From: Rhizobium acidisoli
GTDB lineage: Bacteria > Pseudomonadota > Alphaproteobacteria > Rhizobiales > Rhizobiaceae
Assembly (NCBI RefSeq): GCF_002531755.2
Contig: NZ_CP034998.1
Span: 248,001-312,000 of the forward strand
DNA length: 64,000 bases
Direction of reading: 5' to 3'
Below are positions 16,068-24,786 of the stretch, piece after piece. The stretch's first letter is position 1, and every line of letters starts with the position of its first letter. Under the pieces are notes generated by a model. The model saw nothing but the letters and a program-made list of their open reading frames with translations. It was not told where the DNA came from and ran no database searches. The position numbers and the translations under genes were made by a program.

Positions 16068-17501
16068 TTATTTGCGATAGCCGAGCGATGTCAGTTCCTC
16101 TTCGGCCTTGGCCGCCATCTGGTCGAGGCCTTCATCGGGAGCGATTTTGCCGGTCAGGATGTCGTAGAAGATCGGAGCGGTCGCTTCCCGCACCTGCGCA
16201 TGGAAGGGGTAGGGAGGAGCGCCGGCGAAGAGTTTGCCCTCATCCTTCAGCATCGTGTAGAAGCCGCCGAGCTTGGTATCCATCTCCTTCACCTTCGGGT
16301 CGTCGAAGGTCGCCTTGTTGGTGATGCGCGGCGCGGCGATGGCCCAGTCGGGCTGCACTTCGTTCTGACCGATGAATTCGAGGAACAGCAGCGACGCTTC
16401 CTTGTTCTTCGACGTAATCGGCACGCCGAAGGCGCCGCCGTCGTAGTAACCGATATAGCCCTTTCCGGCTTTCGCATCGTCCAGCACGCCCGGCTCGAGC
16501 GGCGGCAGCGCGAACCCGACCTTTCCGACGACCTTCGATTGCGCTTCATCGCTTGCAATCCACGCGGCATTTTCACCGTAGATCAGCCCCTGGGCGACAC
16601 GGCCGGCGGCAAATGTCGTTGCCGTTTCCGTCCAGGTCGACTGGGTCGATTCCGGTGGAGCGATGTCGCGCAGGTGCAGCCAATATTTCAACGCGGCCTT
16701 CGCCTTGTCGCCATTCATCGTGCCGCCGTGTTCGACGGTGGCCGCATAATTGTTCTTGGCGTCGATGCCCCAATTATAGACCCCGAACGTTGGCACGATG
16801 GACTCGAAGAATTCATACCACGACGCCGGATGGCCCGTATGGGCCTGAGCGGTCGTGCCCCAGAGCTCCATGCCGTTGTCCTTGCCGTACTTCGTGAAGA
16901 ATTCGGCGATCTCAGTGTATTCCTCGTGGGTGGTCGCCGGCTTCAGGTCCTTGCCGGTTTCCTTCTTGAAGGCCTCCTTGATCTTCGGATCGTCGAAGAG
17001 GTCCTTGCGATAGAGATATGTCTTCAGGAACGCTTCCATCGGCGTGCCGAAGAGGTCGCCGTTGGCATCCTTGAAGTAGTCGGCGAAGCTGGTGAAATTC
17101 GCATCGTCGTAGGTCGGCGCCTTCAGATCCGGCTGATCCTTCAGCGTCTTGGTGATGTCGACCAGGAAATTCCGGGCCAGATAGGAATAGATGATGTCCT
17201 GCTCGATGTAGACCATGTCATAGATGCCGGTCTTGGCTTCCATGTCCTTGATCGCCTTGTCGTACATCTGATCCCAGGAGGTCGTCTCGATTTCGACCTT
17301 GATGCCGGTCTTCTTCTCGAATTCCGGAGCGAGCACGTTCTTGATGTAGTTCGATGGCGGGGTACTTTCGGTGACGCCGTGCAGTGTCACACCCTTGTAT
17401 TTAGCGCCGGCGTCGGACCAGAAGTCAGCCCAGGCCGGCGAAGCGGTCGTTGCGAAGCCGAGCGTCAGCGCAAGCGCGCTAGCCTTCAAAGCATAGTGCA
17501 T
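16068..17501 (-). CDS. Extracellular sugar/polyol-binding lipoprotein-like or periplasmic protein
   Basis: A 477-residue solute-binding protein of the MalE/UgpB class. The N-terminal signal peptide ([22 protein letters not shown]) is likely cleaved after AWA; there is no lipobox Cys. The body has the typical [19 protein letters not shown] and a C-terminal hinge region. The start at 17501 has GGGAGGA 6-7 bp upstream; a longer frame to 17555 lacks this. It is the first gene of the minus-strand transporter operon, divergent from the epimerase gene. The ligand is probably a hexitol or related polyol, judged from the enzymes around it. Confidence 0.92.
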   Translation of the reverse strand: MHYALKASALALTLGFATTASPAWADFWSDAGAKYKGVTLHGVTESTPPSNYIKNVLAPEFEKKTGIKVEIETTSWDQMYDKAIKDMEAKTGIYDMVYIEQDIIYSYLARNFLVDITKTLKDQPDLKAPTYDDANFTSFADYFKDANGDLFGTPMEAFLKTYLYRKDLFDDPKIKEAFKKETGKDLKPATTHEEYTEIAEFFTKYGKDNGMELWGTTAQAHTGHPASWYEFFESIVPTFGVYNWGIDAKNNYAATVEHGGTMNGDKAKAALKYWLHLRDIAPPESTQSTWTETATTFAAGRVAQGLIYGENAAWIASDEAQSKVVGKVGFALPPLEPGVLDDAKAGKGYIGYYDGGAFGVPITSKNKEASLLFLEFIGQNEVQPDWAIAAPRITNKATFDDPKVKEMDTKLGGFYTMLKDEGKLFAGAPPYPFHAQVREATAPIFYDILTGKIAPDEGLDQMAAKAEEELTSLGYRK

Positions 17502-17795
17502 TTCCAATCCTCCCAGAGTGCAGCGAGAATATTCGCCGGTGCTTGTGTAGGCCAAAAAAACGGACAGTGCAATATTTGTTGTCTAAACATGCAAATAGAT
17601 CACCTATGTTATTGATTTTCGCAGGAACAAATTTTCTGCAGCGCCATGAAGTAATGGCGTTAGGCATAAAATGCTGCAATGCAAGGTATTTTTGCGCAGC
17701 AACAAAATGGCAGTGTCGAAAATTATTTGTTGTCTTGCCAAACTAAATGGCATAGCACTGAGCGCAATCACCGGCATTTCGTGGAGGAAAAACCT
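17502..17795. promoter_or_regulatory. Divergent promoter region of the polyol locus with repeated ATTTGTTGTCT
   Basis: A 294-bp AT-rich region between the transporter and catabolic operons. The 11-mer ATTTGTTGTCT occurs at 17574-17584 and again at 17725-17735, each preceded by CAGTG a few bases upstream. Reverse-type ACAAA stretches lie near 17630 and 17702. The spacing of 151 bp places one copy near each divergent promoter. AT-rich sites of this kind fit ROK-type repressors, and a ROK gene follows at 18742. Confidence 0.45.
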
Positions 17796-18680
17796 ATGCG
17801 TCGATTGGGTATCCATTCATTTGTATGGACAGGCGGCCAAACGCAGGAAGGCCTTGAGATGGCCCTCAACAAGACCGCCGAACACGGATATCGCACCATC
17901 GAATTTGCCTATCTGCGACCCGAGAAATTCAATCTCGACCGGCTGGCAAAGCTCGCCCAGTCCCTGGATGTGGAGATCGGCGTGACCATGGGCCTGCCGC
18001 TCGACAAGGACGTGTCGAGCGAGGACGCTGCTGCGGTGTCCGCCGGCAGGCAGACGCTGGCCGACGCCGTTCGTGCGGTTCGCGATATCGGCGGCAACAA
18101 GCTCGGCGGGATTCTCTATTCCGCCCACACCAAGTACAATCGTCAGCCGACGAAGAAGGGCTGGGACAACAGCGTCGCCGCGATCACTGCAACCGGCGAG
18201 GTCGCCAGGCAGGCGAACGTCGACCTGGTGCTGGAGGTGGTCAACCGGTTCGAGACGAACCTGCTGAATACCACGGCGCAGGGCCTCAAGTTCATCTCCG
18301 AGACCGGATCGCAGCATGTTCGTCTCCATCTCGACACGTTCCACATGAATATCGAGGAAGCCAATCCGGCCGCTGCGATCCGTCTTGCCGGCGACAAGAT
18401 CGGTTATTTCCACATCGGCGAAAGCAATCGCGGCTATCTCGGTGACGGCGTCATCGACTTCGATCGGATCTTCGACGCCCTGCTCGACATCGGCTACGAA
18501 AGAGACATCGTGTTCGAGAGCTTCTCGACGACGGTCGTGGACGAAGGCCTGTCGCTCGCCTGTGCGATCTGGCGCGATACCTGGGAGGATAATGATTTGC
18601 TTGCGGCGCACGCCAAGCGCTACATCGAGCTGAAATATGACGAGGCCAAGCGTCGCCGCGCCACAAACGCGCGGCCCTGA
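17796..18680 (+). CDS. Ketose 3-epimerase-like sugar isomerase (D-tagatose 3-epimerase family)
   Basis: A 294-residue TIM-barrel protein of the AP endonuclease 2 / sugar phosphate isomerase superfamily. The four metal-site segments of D-tagatose/D-psicose 3-epimerases are visible: EVVNRFE (Glu), HLDTFHMNIEE (Asp), FHIGESNRG (His) and IVFESFS (Glu). These enzymes interconvert free ketohexoses at C-3. The start at 17796 has GGAGG 8 bp upstream; the frame runs further back without a good start. It is the first gene of the plus-strand catabolic operon. Confidence 0.85.
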   Translation: MRRLGIHSFVWTGGQTQEGLEMALNKTAEHGYRTIEFAYLRPEKFNLDRLAKLAQSLDVEIGVTMGLPLDKDVSSEDAAAVSAGRQTLADAVRAVRDIGGNKLGGILYSAHTKYNRQPTKKGWDNSVAAITATGEVARQANVDLVLEVVNRFETNLLNTTAQGLKFISETGSQHVRLHLDTFHMNIEEANPAAAIRLAGDKIGYFHIGESNRGYLGDGVIDFDRIFDALLDIGYERDIVFESFSTTVVDEGLSLACAIWRDTWEDNDLLAAHAKRYIELKYDEAKRRRATNARP

Positions 18681-18741
18681 TTATCCTTCTGACAGCCTGT
18701 TCCAGTCGTGTAAGGGTGGGCGGCTTGAAGGGAATAGACAC

Positions 18742-19956
18742 ATGAACGACACCGTCTCCATCGGAAGTTCGCCGCGCAGGATCCGGCAGAACAATATCGT
18801 CGCCGCCTTGCAGACGATCTATGTCCACCGAAGCCTCAGCCGGGCCGATCTCGCCCGCAAGCTCGGCATGAACCGCTCCTCCTCGGGAGAGATCGTCGCC
18901 GAACTGACCGAGGGCGGATTCGTTCAGGAGTCGGAGGAGAGCGGCAAGCAGCGTCTGGAGCATTCCCGTGCCGGCCGTCCCGGCATCATGCTCGAACTGG
19001 TTCCGGATGCTGCCTTCTTCGTCGGGATCGAGATCGGTGTCGAACATATATCGGCTGTCGTTGTCGATCTCTCCGCCGAAGTGCGGGCATGTCGGAAAGT
19101 CGCCTTCGACACACCGTCTTCGACAGTGGAGGAGGCCGTGGCGCAGGGTATCGAACTGATTGTCGGCGCAATGGCGAAGCGAATGATCGACAGGTGCAAA
19201 GGCTTGGGCCTATCGACGCCGTCCCACGTGCGCCCGGATGGATTTGTCACGCTGGCGCCGATCATCGGCTGGCGGGACGTGCCGTTGAGGGACATTGCCC
19301 GGTCAGCCTTCCCGGCCGCCGTGCCGATCGCGGTCGAAAACGATGCCAATGCGTTTGCGATCGGCGACAGCTATCGTCACGGCGTCGCAGGGGTGACCCT
19401 GTTTCTGCTGATGGAAACGGGCGTCGGCGGCGGCATCATGATCGATGGCAAGCTGTTTCGCGGCGGCCACGGTCTGGCGGGAGAAATCGGCCACACCCTG
19501 GTGCCGGGAAGCGGCGGCCAGAAGCTCGAACAACTGATCGGTCGCGAGGTGCTGATCGGCCAGTATCGCGAGGCTGTCGGACGCGAGGACGCCGATCTGC
19601 AGGATTTCCTTGGTGGCGTTCGCGATCGCGTCCCCGCCGCGGTCAACATCGCCGAAACCTGGTCGCGCCATCTTGCATATGCCTTGCTGCAGGCCTGTCG
19701 TCTGCTCGACCCGGACAGGATCGTGCTGGGGGGCTCTGTGGCACCGCTCTATCCGATGGTGGCTGCCCGCGTGGCGGTCCACATGTCTGAAGGCCAGAAC
19801 ATCGCTTTTCCCACGCCGGAGATTGTCGTGGACGATGATGCGGAGTTCGATTCCGCCTTCGGGGCGGCATGCATGCTGCACCGGCGCTTTCTGTCGCTGG
19901 AGAACGAGGAGTTCGGCAGCGAGGACAGTGCGCCGGTCCAATCGGCGCTGAGTTAA
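18742..19956 (+). CDS. ROK-family transcriptional regulator
   Basis: A 404-residue protein with an N-terminal winged HTH (about 10-65: RRIRQNNIVAALQTIY, SRADLARKLGMNRSSSGEIVAEL). A ROK domain follows, with IEIGVEHISAVVVDL, ENDANAFAIGD, METGVGGGIMIDGKLFRGGHG and AGEIGHT. The zinc-binding C-x-CG-x(2)-GC-x-E segment usual after GH is missing: GSGGQKLEQLIG stands there. The protein probably represses the divergent transporter and catabolic genes in the absence of sugar. It lies 61 bp after the epimerase gene and 31 bp before the kinase gene. Confidence 0.92.
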   Translation: MNDTVSIGSSPRRIRQNNIVAALQTIYVHRSLSRADLARKLGMNRSSSGEIVAELTEGGFVQESEESGKQRLEHSRAGRPGIMLELVPDAAFFVGIEIGVEHISAVVVDLSAEVRACRKVAFDTPSSTVEEAVAQGIELIVGAMAKRMIDRCKGLGLSTPSHVRPDGFVTLAPIIGWRDVPLRDIARSAFPAAVPIAVENDANAFAIGDSYRHGVAGVTLFLLMETGVGGGIMIDGKLFRGGHGLAGEIGHTLVPGSGGQKLEQLIGREVLIGQYREAVGREDADLQDFLGGVRDRVPAAVNIAETWSRHLAYALLQACRLLDPDRIVLGGSVAPLYPMVAARVAVHMSEGQNIAFPTPEIVVDDDAEFDSAFGAACMLHRRFLSLENEEFGSEDSAPVQSALS

Positions 19957-19987
19957 GAGACAACAGGGATCGAAAGCAGGACTGCAT

Positions 19988-20965
19988 ATGGCTTCAACAC
20001 TGGCTCCGGACGCACTTGGTCCCACGGTTTGCGTCGGGGAGATCCTCGTGGAGATCGTCGCAACGACGGTTGGAAACGGCTTCCTCGAAGCCCAGCCGCT
20101 CGTCGGTCCGTTTGCGAGTGGCGCGCCGGCGATTTTCATTTCGCAATGCGGCCGCCTCGGCGGTCAGGCGGCAATGGTCGGCGCCGTCGGCGATGACGAT
20201 TTCGGCCGGGTCAATACCGATCGCCTCGCACGCGACGGCGTCGATATCTCGGCGATTTCGATCGAGCCGGATTACCCGACGGGAAGCGCTTTCGTTCGCT
20301 ACCGGAAGGACGGCTCCAGAGATTTCGTCTACAACATCGCTACGTCCGCGGCGGCGCGCTTCGGCTGGTCCCGAGGGGTCGCCGATCTTATTGATCGGAC
20401 CGGGCATCTGCACGTGATGGGCTCGGCGCTGTCGGTTCCGAGTGCTCGTGCGGTGATCGACAAGGCGGTCGACATCGTCAAGGCGCGCGGCGGAACGCTG
20501 TCGGTCGATCCGAACCTTCGCAAGGAGTTGAAGCTGGACGAGGACACCGAGCGCCGGTTTGCCAAGCTTGTCGCCGCCGCCGATCTGCTTCTGCCCTCCG
20601 GAGAGGAGCTTGAGCGCGCCGCAGGTGTCGAAGGCGAGGCGGAAGCGATCCAGCGTTTGTTCGAGATGGGCGTCAAGGAGATCGTGCTGAAGCGCGGCGC
20701 CGGCGGCGCGACCTACTTCGAAAGCGGCGGAGACCGCATCGACGCTCCCGCATTCGTCGTCCAGGAGGTCGATCCTACGGGCGCCGGCGACTGCTTCGGC
20801 GGTGCCTATCTCACCTGCCGGCGGCTCGGAATGTCTCCGCAGCAGGCTCTGACCTATGCCTCGGCCGCCGGCGCCCGCAACGTCACGGTGCTGGGTCCGA
20901 TGGAAGGTGCGGGCACCCGCGGGGAACTCGATGCATTTATCGCGTCAACGGAAAGGCGGCCGTGA
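19988..20965 (+). CDS. PfkB-family sugar kinase, probable ketose/tagatose kinase
   Basis: A 325-residue ribokinase-fold kinase. It shows the N-terminal GQAAMVGAVGDDDFGR substrate lid region, LSVDPNLRKEL, LLPSGEEL and the anion-hole motif DPTGAGDCFGGAYL with catalytic Asp near residue 265. Its neighbour is a PF08013 protein. In Agrobacterium tumefaciens galactitol and altritol pathways, a PfkB kinase makes D-tagatose 6-phosphate for such a partner, so the same role is likely here. AGGA lies 7 bp before the ATG. Its stop overlaps the start of the next gene. Confidence 0.9.
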   Translation: MASTLAPDALGPTVCVGEILVEIVATTVGNGFLEAQPLVGPFASGAPAIFISQCGRLGGQAAMVGAVGDDDFGRVNTDRLARDGVDISAISIEPDYPTGSAFVRYRKDGSRDFVYNIATSAAARFGWSRGVADLIDRTGHLHVMGSALSVPSARAVIDKAVDIVKARGGTLSVDPNLRKELKLDEDTERRFAKLVAAADLLLPSGEELERAAGVEGEAEAIQRLFEMGVKEIVLKRGAGGATYFESGGDRIDAPAFVVQEVDPTGAGDCFGGAYLTCRRLGMSPQQALTYASAAGARNVTVLGPMEGAGTRGELDAFIASTERRP

Positions 20966-22260
20966 TGCAGGTGCATCTCGACGAACTGGCGAGGCTCAGG
21001 ATCGAAGGCGACCCGACAGGCGTCACCTCCGTATGCTCCGCCCATCCGATCGTGCTGCGCGCCGCGCTGCGGCATGGGCGGCAACAGAAAAGCACTGTGC
21101 TGATCGAAGCGACCTGCAACCAGGTCAATCACCGAGGCGGCTATACCGGCATGACGCCGAGCGATTTCGCCTCCCTCGTCATGAAGATCGCGGCGGAGGA
21201 GGGGTGCTCGGAAAAACTGATCGTTCTCGGCGGCGACCACCTCGGCCCCAATCCCTGGCGCGACCGGCCGGCGGAAGAGGCCATGGCTGAGGCGGAGACG
21301 ATGGTTGCCGCCTATGTCGAGGCCGGGTTCCGCAAGATTCACCTCGATGCTTCGATGGGCTGCAAGGGCGAACCGACGGCGCTCGACGACGAAACCACCG
21401 CCCATCGCGCCGCCCGGCTTGCCGCGGTCGCCGAGGCTTCGGCCAGGAAGACCGGCGGCGCAATGCCGGTTTACGTCATCGGCACCGAAGTGCCGCCGCC
21501 GGGCGGGGCCGACCATGCCCTGACGACGATCGAACCGACGGCGGCCGCGGCGGCGTTGAAGACGATCGACGTCCACCGCCGGATCTTTGCAGCGGCCGGC
21601 CTCGGGCAGGCGTTTGGGCGGGCGATCGGGCTGGTGGTTCAGCCGGGTGTCGAGTTCGGCAATCACAACGTCATCTTCTACGACAACAGCAAGATAGCGG
21701 CGCTGCAATCGGTGCTGACTGAGGAGCCGCAATTCGTGTTCGAGGCTCACTCGACGGATTATCAGGGCACCGGGCCGTTGAGCGCGCTGGTAAAGGACGG
21801 TTTTCCGATACTGAAAGTCGGCCCCGAGCTGACCTTCGTCCTGCGCGAGGCGCTCTACGCGCTGGATGCGATCGCGTCCGACCTCCTGGCCGATTACGGC
21901 CAGCGTCCGCTCTATGCGGCGATGGAAGCGGTGATGCTCGCTCAGCCCGACAATTGGCGCCGTCACTATCACGGGACGGAGGCCGAGATGCGTTGGCTGC
22001 GGCATTATTCGCTGTCTGACCGCATCCGCTATTATTGGGCCTCGGCCGAAGCGCAAGAGGCCGTCCGGCGCCTGTGCGAGGCCCTTCGCGGGCAGTCGGT
22101 GCCGCTGCCATTGTTTGGGCAGCATATGCCGGCCGCCCAGCATTTCGCAGACGTGCCGCTCGATCCGGATGAGGTTCTGATCTGGAGAGTGACGAAGAGT
22201 CTGGCGGACTATCACGCCGCCTGCGGCATCGGGAAGAAAGAGCAATCAAAATCAGGATAG
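20962..22260 (+). CDS. GatZ/KbaZ-like (PF08013) protein, probable D-tagatose 6-phosphate 4-epimerase
   Basis: A 432-residue protein with class II aldolase-like TIM-barrel features: SVCSAHPIVLRAAL, EATCNQVNHRGGYTGMTP, LGGDHLGPNPWR and LDASMGCKG. It was long called the non-catalytic subunit of tagatose-bisphosphate aldolase. No GatY/KbaY catalytic partner is present in the window. A PF08013 member in Agrobacterium was shown to epimerise D-tagatose 6-phosphate to D-fructose 6-phosphate, which fits the adjacent kinase. The start is GTG 20962, overlapping the kinase stop, or ATG 20965. Confidence 0.88.
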   Translation: MMQVHLDELARLRIEGDPTGVTSVCSAHPIVLRAALRHGRQQKSTVLIEATCNQVNHRGGYTGMTPSDFASLVMKIAAEEGCSEKLIVLGGDHLGPNPWRDRPAEEAMAEAETMVAAYVEAGFRKIHLDASMGCKGEPTALDDETTAHRAARLAAVAEASARKTGGAMPVYVIGTEVPPPGGADHALTTIEPTAAAAALKTIDVHRRIFAAAGLGQAFGRAIGLVVQPGVEFGNHNVIFYDNSKIAALQSVLTEEPQFVFEAHSTDYQGTGPLSALVKDGFPILKVGPELTFVLREALYALDAIASDLLADYGQRPLYAAMEAVMLAQPDNWRRHYHGTEAEMRWLRHYSLSDRIRYYWASAEAQEAVRRLCEALRGQSVPLPLFGQHMPAAQHFADVPLDPDEVLIWRVTKSLADYHAACGIGKKEQSKSG

Positions 22261-22272
22261 GAGGAGACATCA

Positions 22273-22998
22273 ATGCAGGAATTGAATGGGAAGATCGCGG
22301 CGGTCACGGGTGCGGCGTCCGGCATAGGATTGGCCTCGACGGAAGCAATGCTTGCCGCAGGCGCGACGGTCGTGCTGGTGGACCGGGATGAGAAGGCCCT
22401 TGAGGCGGTTTGCAGCCGGCTTGGCGAGCGCGCTATTCCGCTCGTGATCAACCTCCTCAATCCGAACGAATGCGCGGGACTGCTTGAGGGCGTTCTGGCG
22501 AAGACGGGCAAACTCGACATCCTGCATGCAAATGCAGGCACCTATATCGGCGGCGACTTTGTGGAAACGGACCTCGATACGATCGATCGGATGCTCAATC
22601 TCAATGTGAATGTCGTCATCAAGAACGTTCACAATGTCATTCCGCACATGATCGAACGCGGTACCGGCGACATTGTCGTCACGAGCTCGGTTGCTGGACA
22701 TTCGGCTATCCCGTGGGAGCCGGTGTATTCCTCGTCGAAATGGGCGATGACCTGCTTCGTCCAGACGATGCGGCGCCAGCTTCTGAAAAACGGCATTCGC
22801 GTGGGGTCGGTGTCGCCAGGACCGGTGATCAGCGCGCTGCTCGCGGATTGGCCGGAGGAAAACCTTCGCAAGGCCAAGGAGGCCGGCGCTTTGATCGAGC
22901 CCAAGGAAGTTGCCGACGCGATCATCTTCATGCTGACCCGGCCGCGCAACGTCACTATCCGCGATATCGTCGTCCTTCCAAGCGCATTCGACATCTGA
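22273..22998 (+). CDS. Ribitol 2-dehydrogenase-like SDR
   Basis: A 241-residue classical SDR: TGAASGIGLA cofactor motif, DILHANAGTYIGGDF, catalytic Ser in TSSVAGH and the YSSSK active site. Features that I recall from Klebsiella ribitol dehydrogenase are repeated here: HANAGTYIGG, WEPVYSSSKWA, GPVISALLADWPEE and a C-terminus RPRNVTIRDIVVLP. It should oxidise a pentitol or hexitol to the 2-ketose with NAD. An AGGAGGAG ribosome site lies just before the ATG and the gene follows the PF08013 gene by 12 bp. Confidence 0.88.
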   Translation: MQELNGKIAAVTGAASGIGLASTEAMLAAGATVVLVDRDEKALEAVCSRLGERAIPLVINLLNPNECAGLLEGVLAKTGKLDILHANAGTYIGGDFVETDLDTIDRMLNLNVNVVIKNVHNVIPHMIERGTGDIVVTSSVAGHSAIPWEPVYSSSKWAMTCFVQTMRRQLLKNGIRVGSVSPGPVISALLADWPEENLRKAKEAGALIEPKEVADAIIFMLTRPRNVTIRDIVVLPSAFDI

Positions 22999-23009
22999 AG
23001 GAGCCTGAT

Positions 23010-23783
23010 ATGAGCTACCAGGAGAAATTTCGCCTCGACGGCGAACGTGCTGTGGTCACCGGCGGAGGGCGCGCGATCGGGCTCTGCTGCACCGAGGCGC
23101 TGGCGGAGGCGGGTGCGGCTGTCGTCGTCATCGAACGCAGCGAGGCCGACGCCCGGCAAGCGCTTGCCCTGCGCGACAAGGGCTACGACATCGAAGTCCG
23201 GGTGGGCGACGTCACCGACGCCGGACGGATGGACGCAATTGCCAATGAGCTTGCCGATGGAGGGCGGCCGGCGACGATCCTGGTGAACAATGCCGGGATT
23301 GGCCAGAGCGGCATCCCGGCAGAAGATCTCACCGACGCGGACTGGCTGCGGATGATGGACGTCAATCTCAACGGCGTCTTCTGGTGCTCGCGCGCCTTCG
23401 GCCGCCACATGGTCTCGATGAAGCGGGGCGCCATCGTGAACCTCGGCTCGATGTCGGGGCACATCTGCAACCGGCCGCAGCCTCAGACGGCCTACAATGT
23501 CTCCAAGGCGGCAGTCCATCACCTCACGCGGTCGCTGGCCGCCGAATGGGCGCAGCATGGTATCCGGGTAAACGCCGTCGCGCCCACCTATATCGAGACG
23601 CCGATGGTGGTGGCCGTCGAAGCCAATCGTGAGCGCATTCCGCTCTGGTTGGCCGACACGCCGATGGGCAGGATGGGAACGCCGGAGGAGGTCGCAAGCG
23701 CGGTCCTCTTTCTGGCAACGGGCGCAGCCAGCCTGATGACCGGAGCAATCGTCAACGTCGATGCGGGATTCACCTGCTGGTAG
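23010..23783 (+). CDS. Galactitol/D-arabinitol-type SDR dehydrogenase
   Basis: A 257-residue SDR with TGGGRAIGLC cofactor loop, NNAGIGQ, NLGSMSGHI (catalytic Ser) and YNVSK. Its C-terminal half closely follows Rhodobacter galactitol 2-dehydrogenase: AIVNLGSMSG-x-x-NRPQ, LTRSLAAEWA-x-HGIRVNA, GAIVNVDAGFTCW. It would oxidise galactitol (to L-tagatose) or arabinitol-type polyols. The start at 23010 has GAAGGAG 7 bp upstream. It is the last gene before the operator-bearing gap at 23784-23941. Confidence 0.87.
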   Translation: MSYQEKFRLDGERAVVTGGGRAIGLCCTEALAEAGAAVVVIERSEADARQALALRDKGYDIEVRVGDVTDAGRMDAIANELADGGRPATILVNNAGIGQSGIPAEDLTDADWLRMMDVNLNGVFWCSRAFGRHMVSMKRGAIVNLGSMSGHICNRPQPQTAYNVSKAAVHHLTRSLAAEWAQHGIRVNAVAPTYIETPMVVAVEANRERIPLWLADTPMGRMGTPEEVASAVLFLATGAASLMTGAIVNVDAGFTCW

Positions 23784-23856
23784 CCCTGTCGGGACGAGGC
23801 GCGAGCGGCGCCTCGTCCGCATTATAAGAGTGTCTGCCGCGCAAAGTCAGGGGATA

Positions 23857-23870
23857 TGGAAACGTTACCA
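23857..23870. promoter_or_regulatory. LacI-type operator copy 1
   Basis: TGGAAACGTTACCA, a near-palindrome centred on a CG step, the hallmark of LacI/GalR operators. An identical 14-mer occurs 54 bp downstream. It lies 85 bp upstream of the aldolase start. The LacI gene at 29108-30136 is the obvious candidate binder. Confidence 0.7.
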
Positions 23871-23910
23871 CATCGTCTTGACTCGCATTCCCAGCGCATT
23901 TATTCGAATG

Positions 23911-23924
23911 TGGAAACGTTACCA
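23911..23924. promoter_or_regulatory. LacI-type operator copy 2
   Basis: The second identical copy of TGGAAACGTTACCA, 18 bp before the aldolase ATG. The flanks are also similar (AT(G/A)TGG...CCA(T/C)ATCG). A spacing of 54 bp, about five helical turns, puts both copies on the same DNA face, suited to cooperative binding or looping. Confidence 0.7.
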
Positions 23925-23941
23925 TATCGGGGAGAAGCTTG

Positions 23942-24766
23942 ATGAAATCCGCACGGTTGAACCGACTTTTCGGCGTGTCCGGAAATTGTTTTGACGTCGC
24001 TATCGATCACGGCATGTTCAATGAACGGACCTTCCTCGCCGGCATCGAGAACATGACGACCGCCATCGAGGTGATCGCTGAGGCCGGCCCGGATGCCATT
24101 CAGCTGCCGCCGGGTACCGCGCCCCTTCTGCAGGCCATTCCCGGCAAACATCGCCCGGCACTGGTGCTGCGCACCGACATCGCCAATATCTATGGCAATC
24201 CGCTGCCGTCTCAATTGTTTTCCGAAATGATCGACAGGGCGGTGGAACAGGGCGTCGCGTTGGATGCCGCCTGCGTCGTCGTCAATCTTCTGATGCTGCC
24301 GGACCAGCCGGAAGTCTACCGCGCCTGCGTGCGCAACGTAAACAGCCTGAAGCGCGAATGCGAGATTTACGGCATGCCGCTGATGGTCGAGCCGCTGGTT
24401 ATGCAGGACAATTCCAAGGGCGCCTATATGGTCGATGGCGCGATCGACAAGATCCTGCCGCTCGTGCGCCAGGCCGCCGAACTCGGCGCCGATATCATCA
24501 AGGCCGACCCGTGCGACAATGTCGAGGAATATCACCGCGTGGTCGAGATCGCCCAGGGCCTGCCGGTGCTGGTGCGCGGCGGCGGCCGCGTTTCGGATCA
24601 GGAAATCCTGATCCGCACCAAGCAGTTGATGGAGCAGGGCGCCCGTGGCATCGTCTATGGCCGCAACGTCATTCAGCATCACAATCCCGGCGGCATGACC
24701 AAGGCCTTGATGGCGATCGTCCATGACAAGGCTTCCGTTGAGCAAGCTTCGCTGCATATTGGCTGA
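23942..24766 (+). CDS. Class I aldolase of the FbaB/LsrF (DeoC/LacD) family
   Basis: A 274-residue TIM-barrel aldolase. It shows FDVAIDHGMFNE near the N-terminus, GADIIKADPC with the likely Schiff-base Lys (about residue 187), VLVRGGGRVSDQEIL and GIVYGRNVIQH, which form the phosphate site. It would cleave a ketose phosphate such as tagatose or fructose bisphosphate, or act on a related keto-sugar phosphate as LsrF does. ATG 23942 is chosen over TTG 23939 because GGGGAGAAG is optimally spaced. It is the first gene of the second catabolic unit, downstream of two LacI-type operators. Confidence 0.87.
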   Translation: MKSARLNRLFGVSGNCFDVAIDHGMFNERTFLAGIENMTTAIEVIAEAGPDAIQLPPGTAPLLQAIPGKHRPALVLRTDIANIYGNPLPSQLFSEMIDRAVEQGVALDAACVVVNLLMLPDQPEVYRACVRNVNSLKRECEIYGMPLMVEPLVMQDNSKGAYMVDGAIDKILPLVRQAAELGADIIKADPCDNVEEYHRVVEIAQGLPVLVRGGGRVSDQEILIRTKQLMEQGARGIVYGRNVIQHHNPGGMTKALMAIVHDKASVEQASLHIG

Positions 24767-24786
24767 CGCGTCTGGGAGGACATGTC

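Noticed and set aside
12503..17615. Long plus-strand frames (541, 303, 235 and 529 codons) across the transporter operon
   Set aside because: All are antisense shadows of well-identified ABC transporter genes and show no family features.
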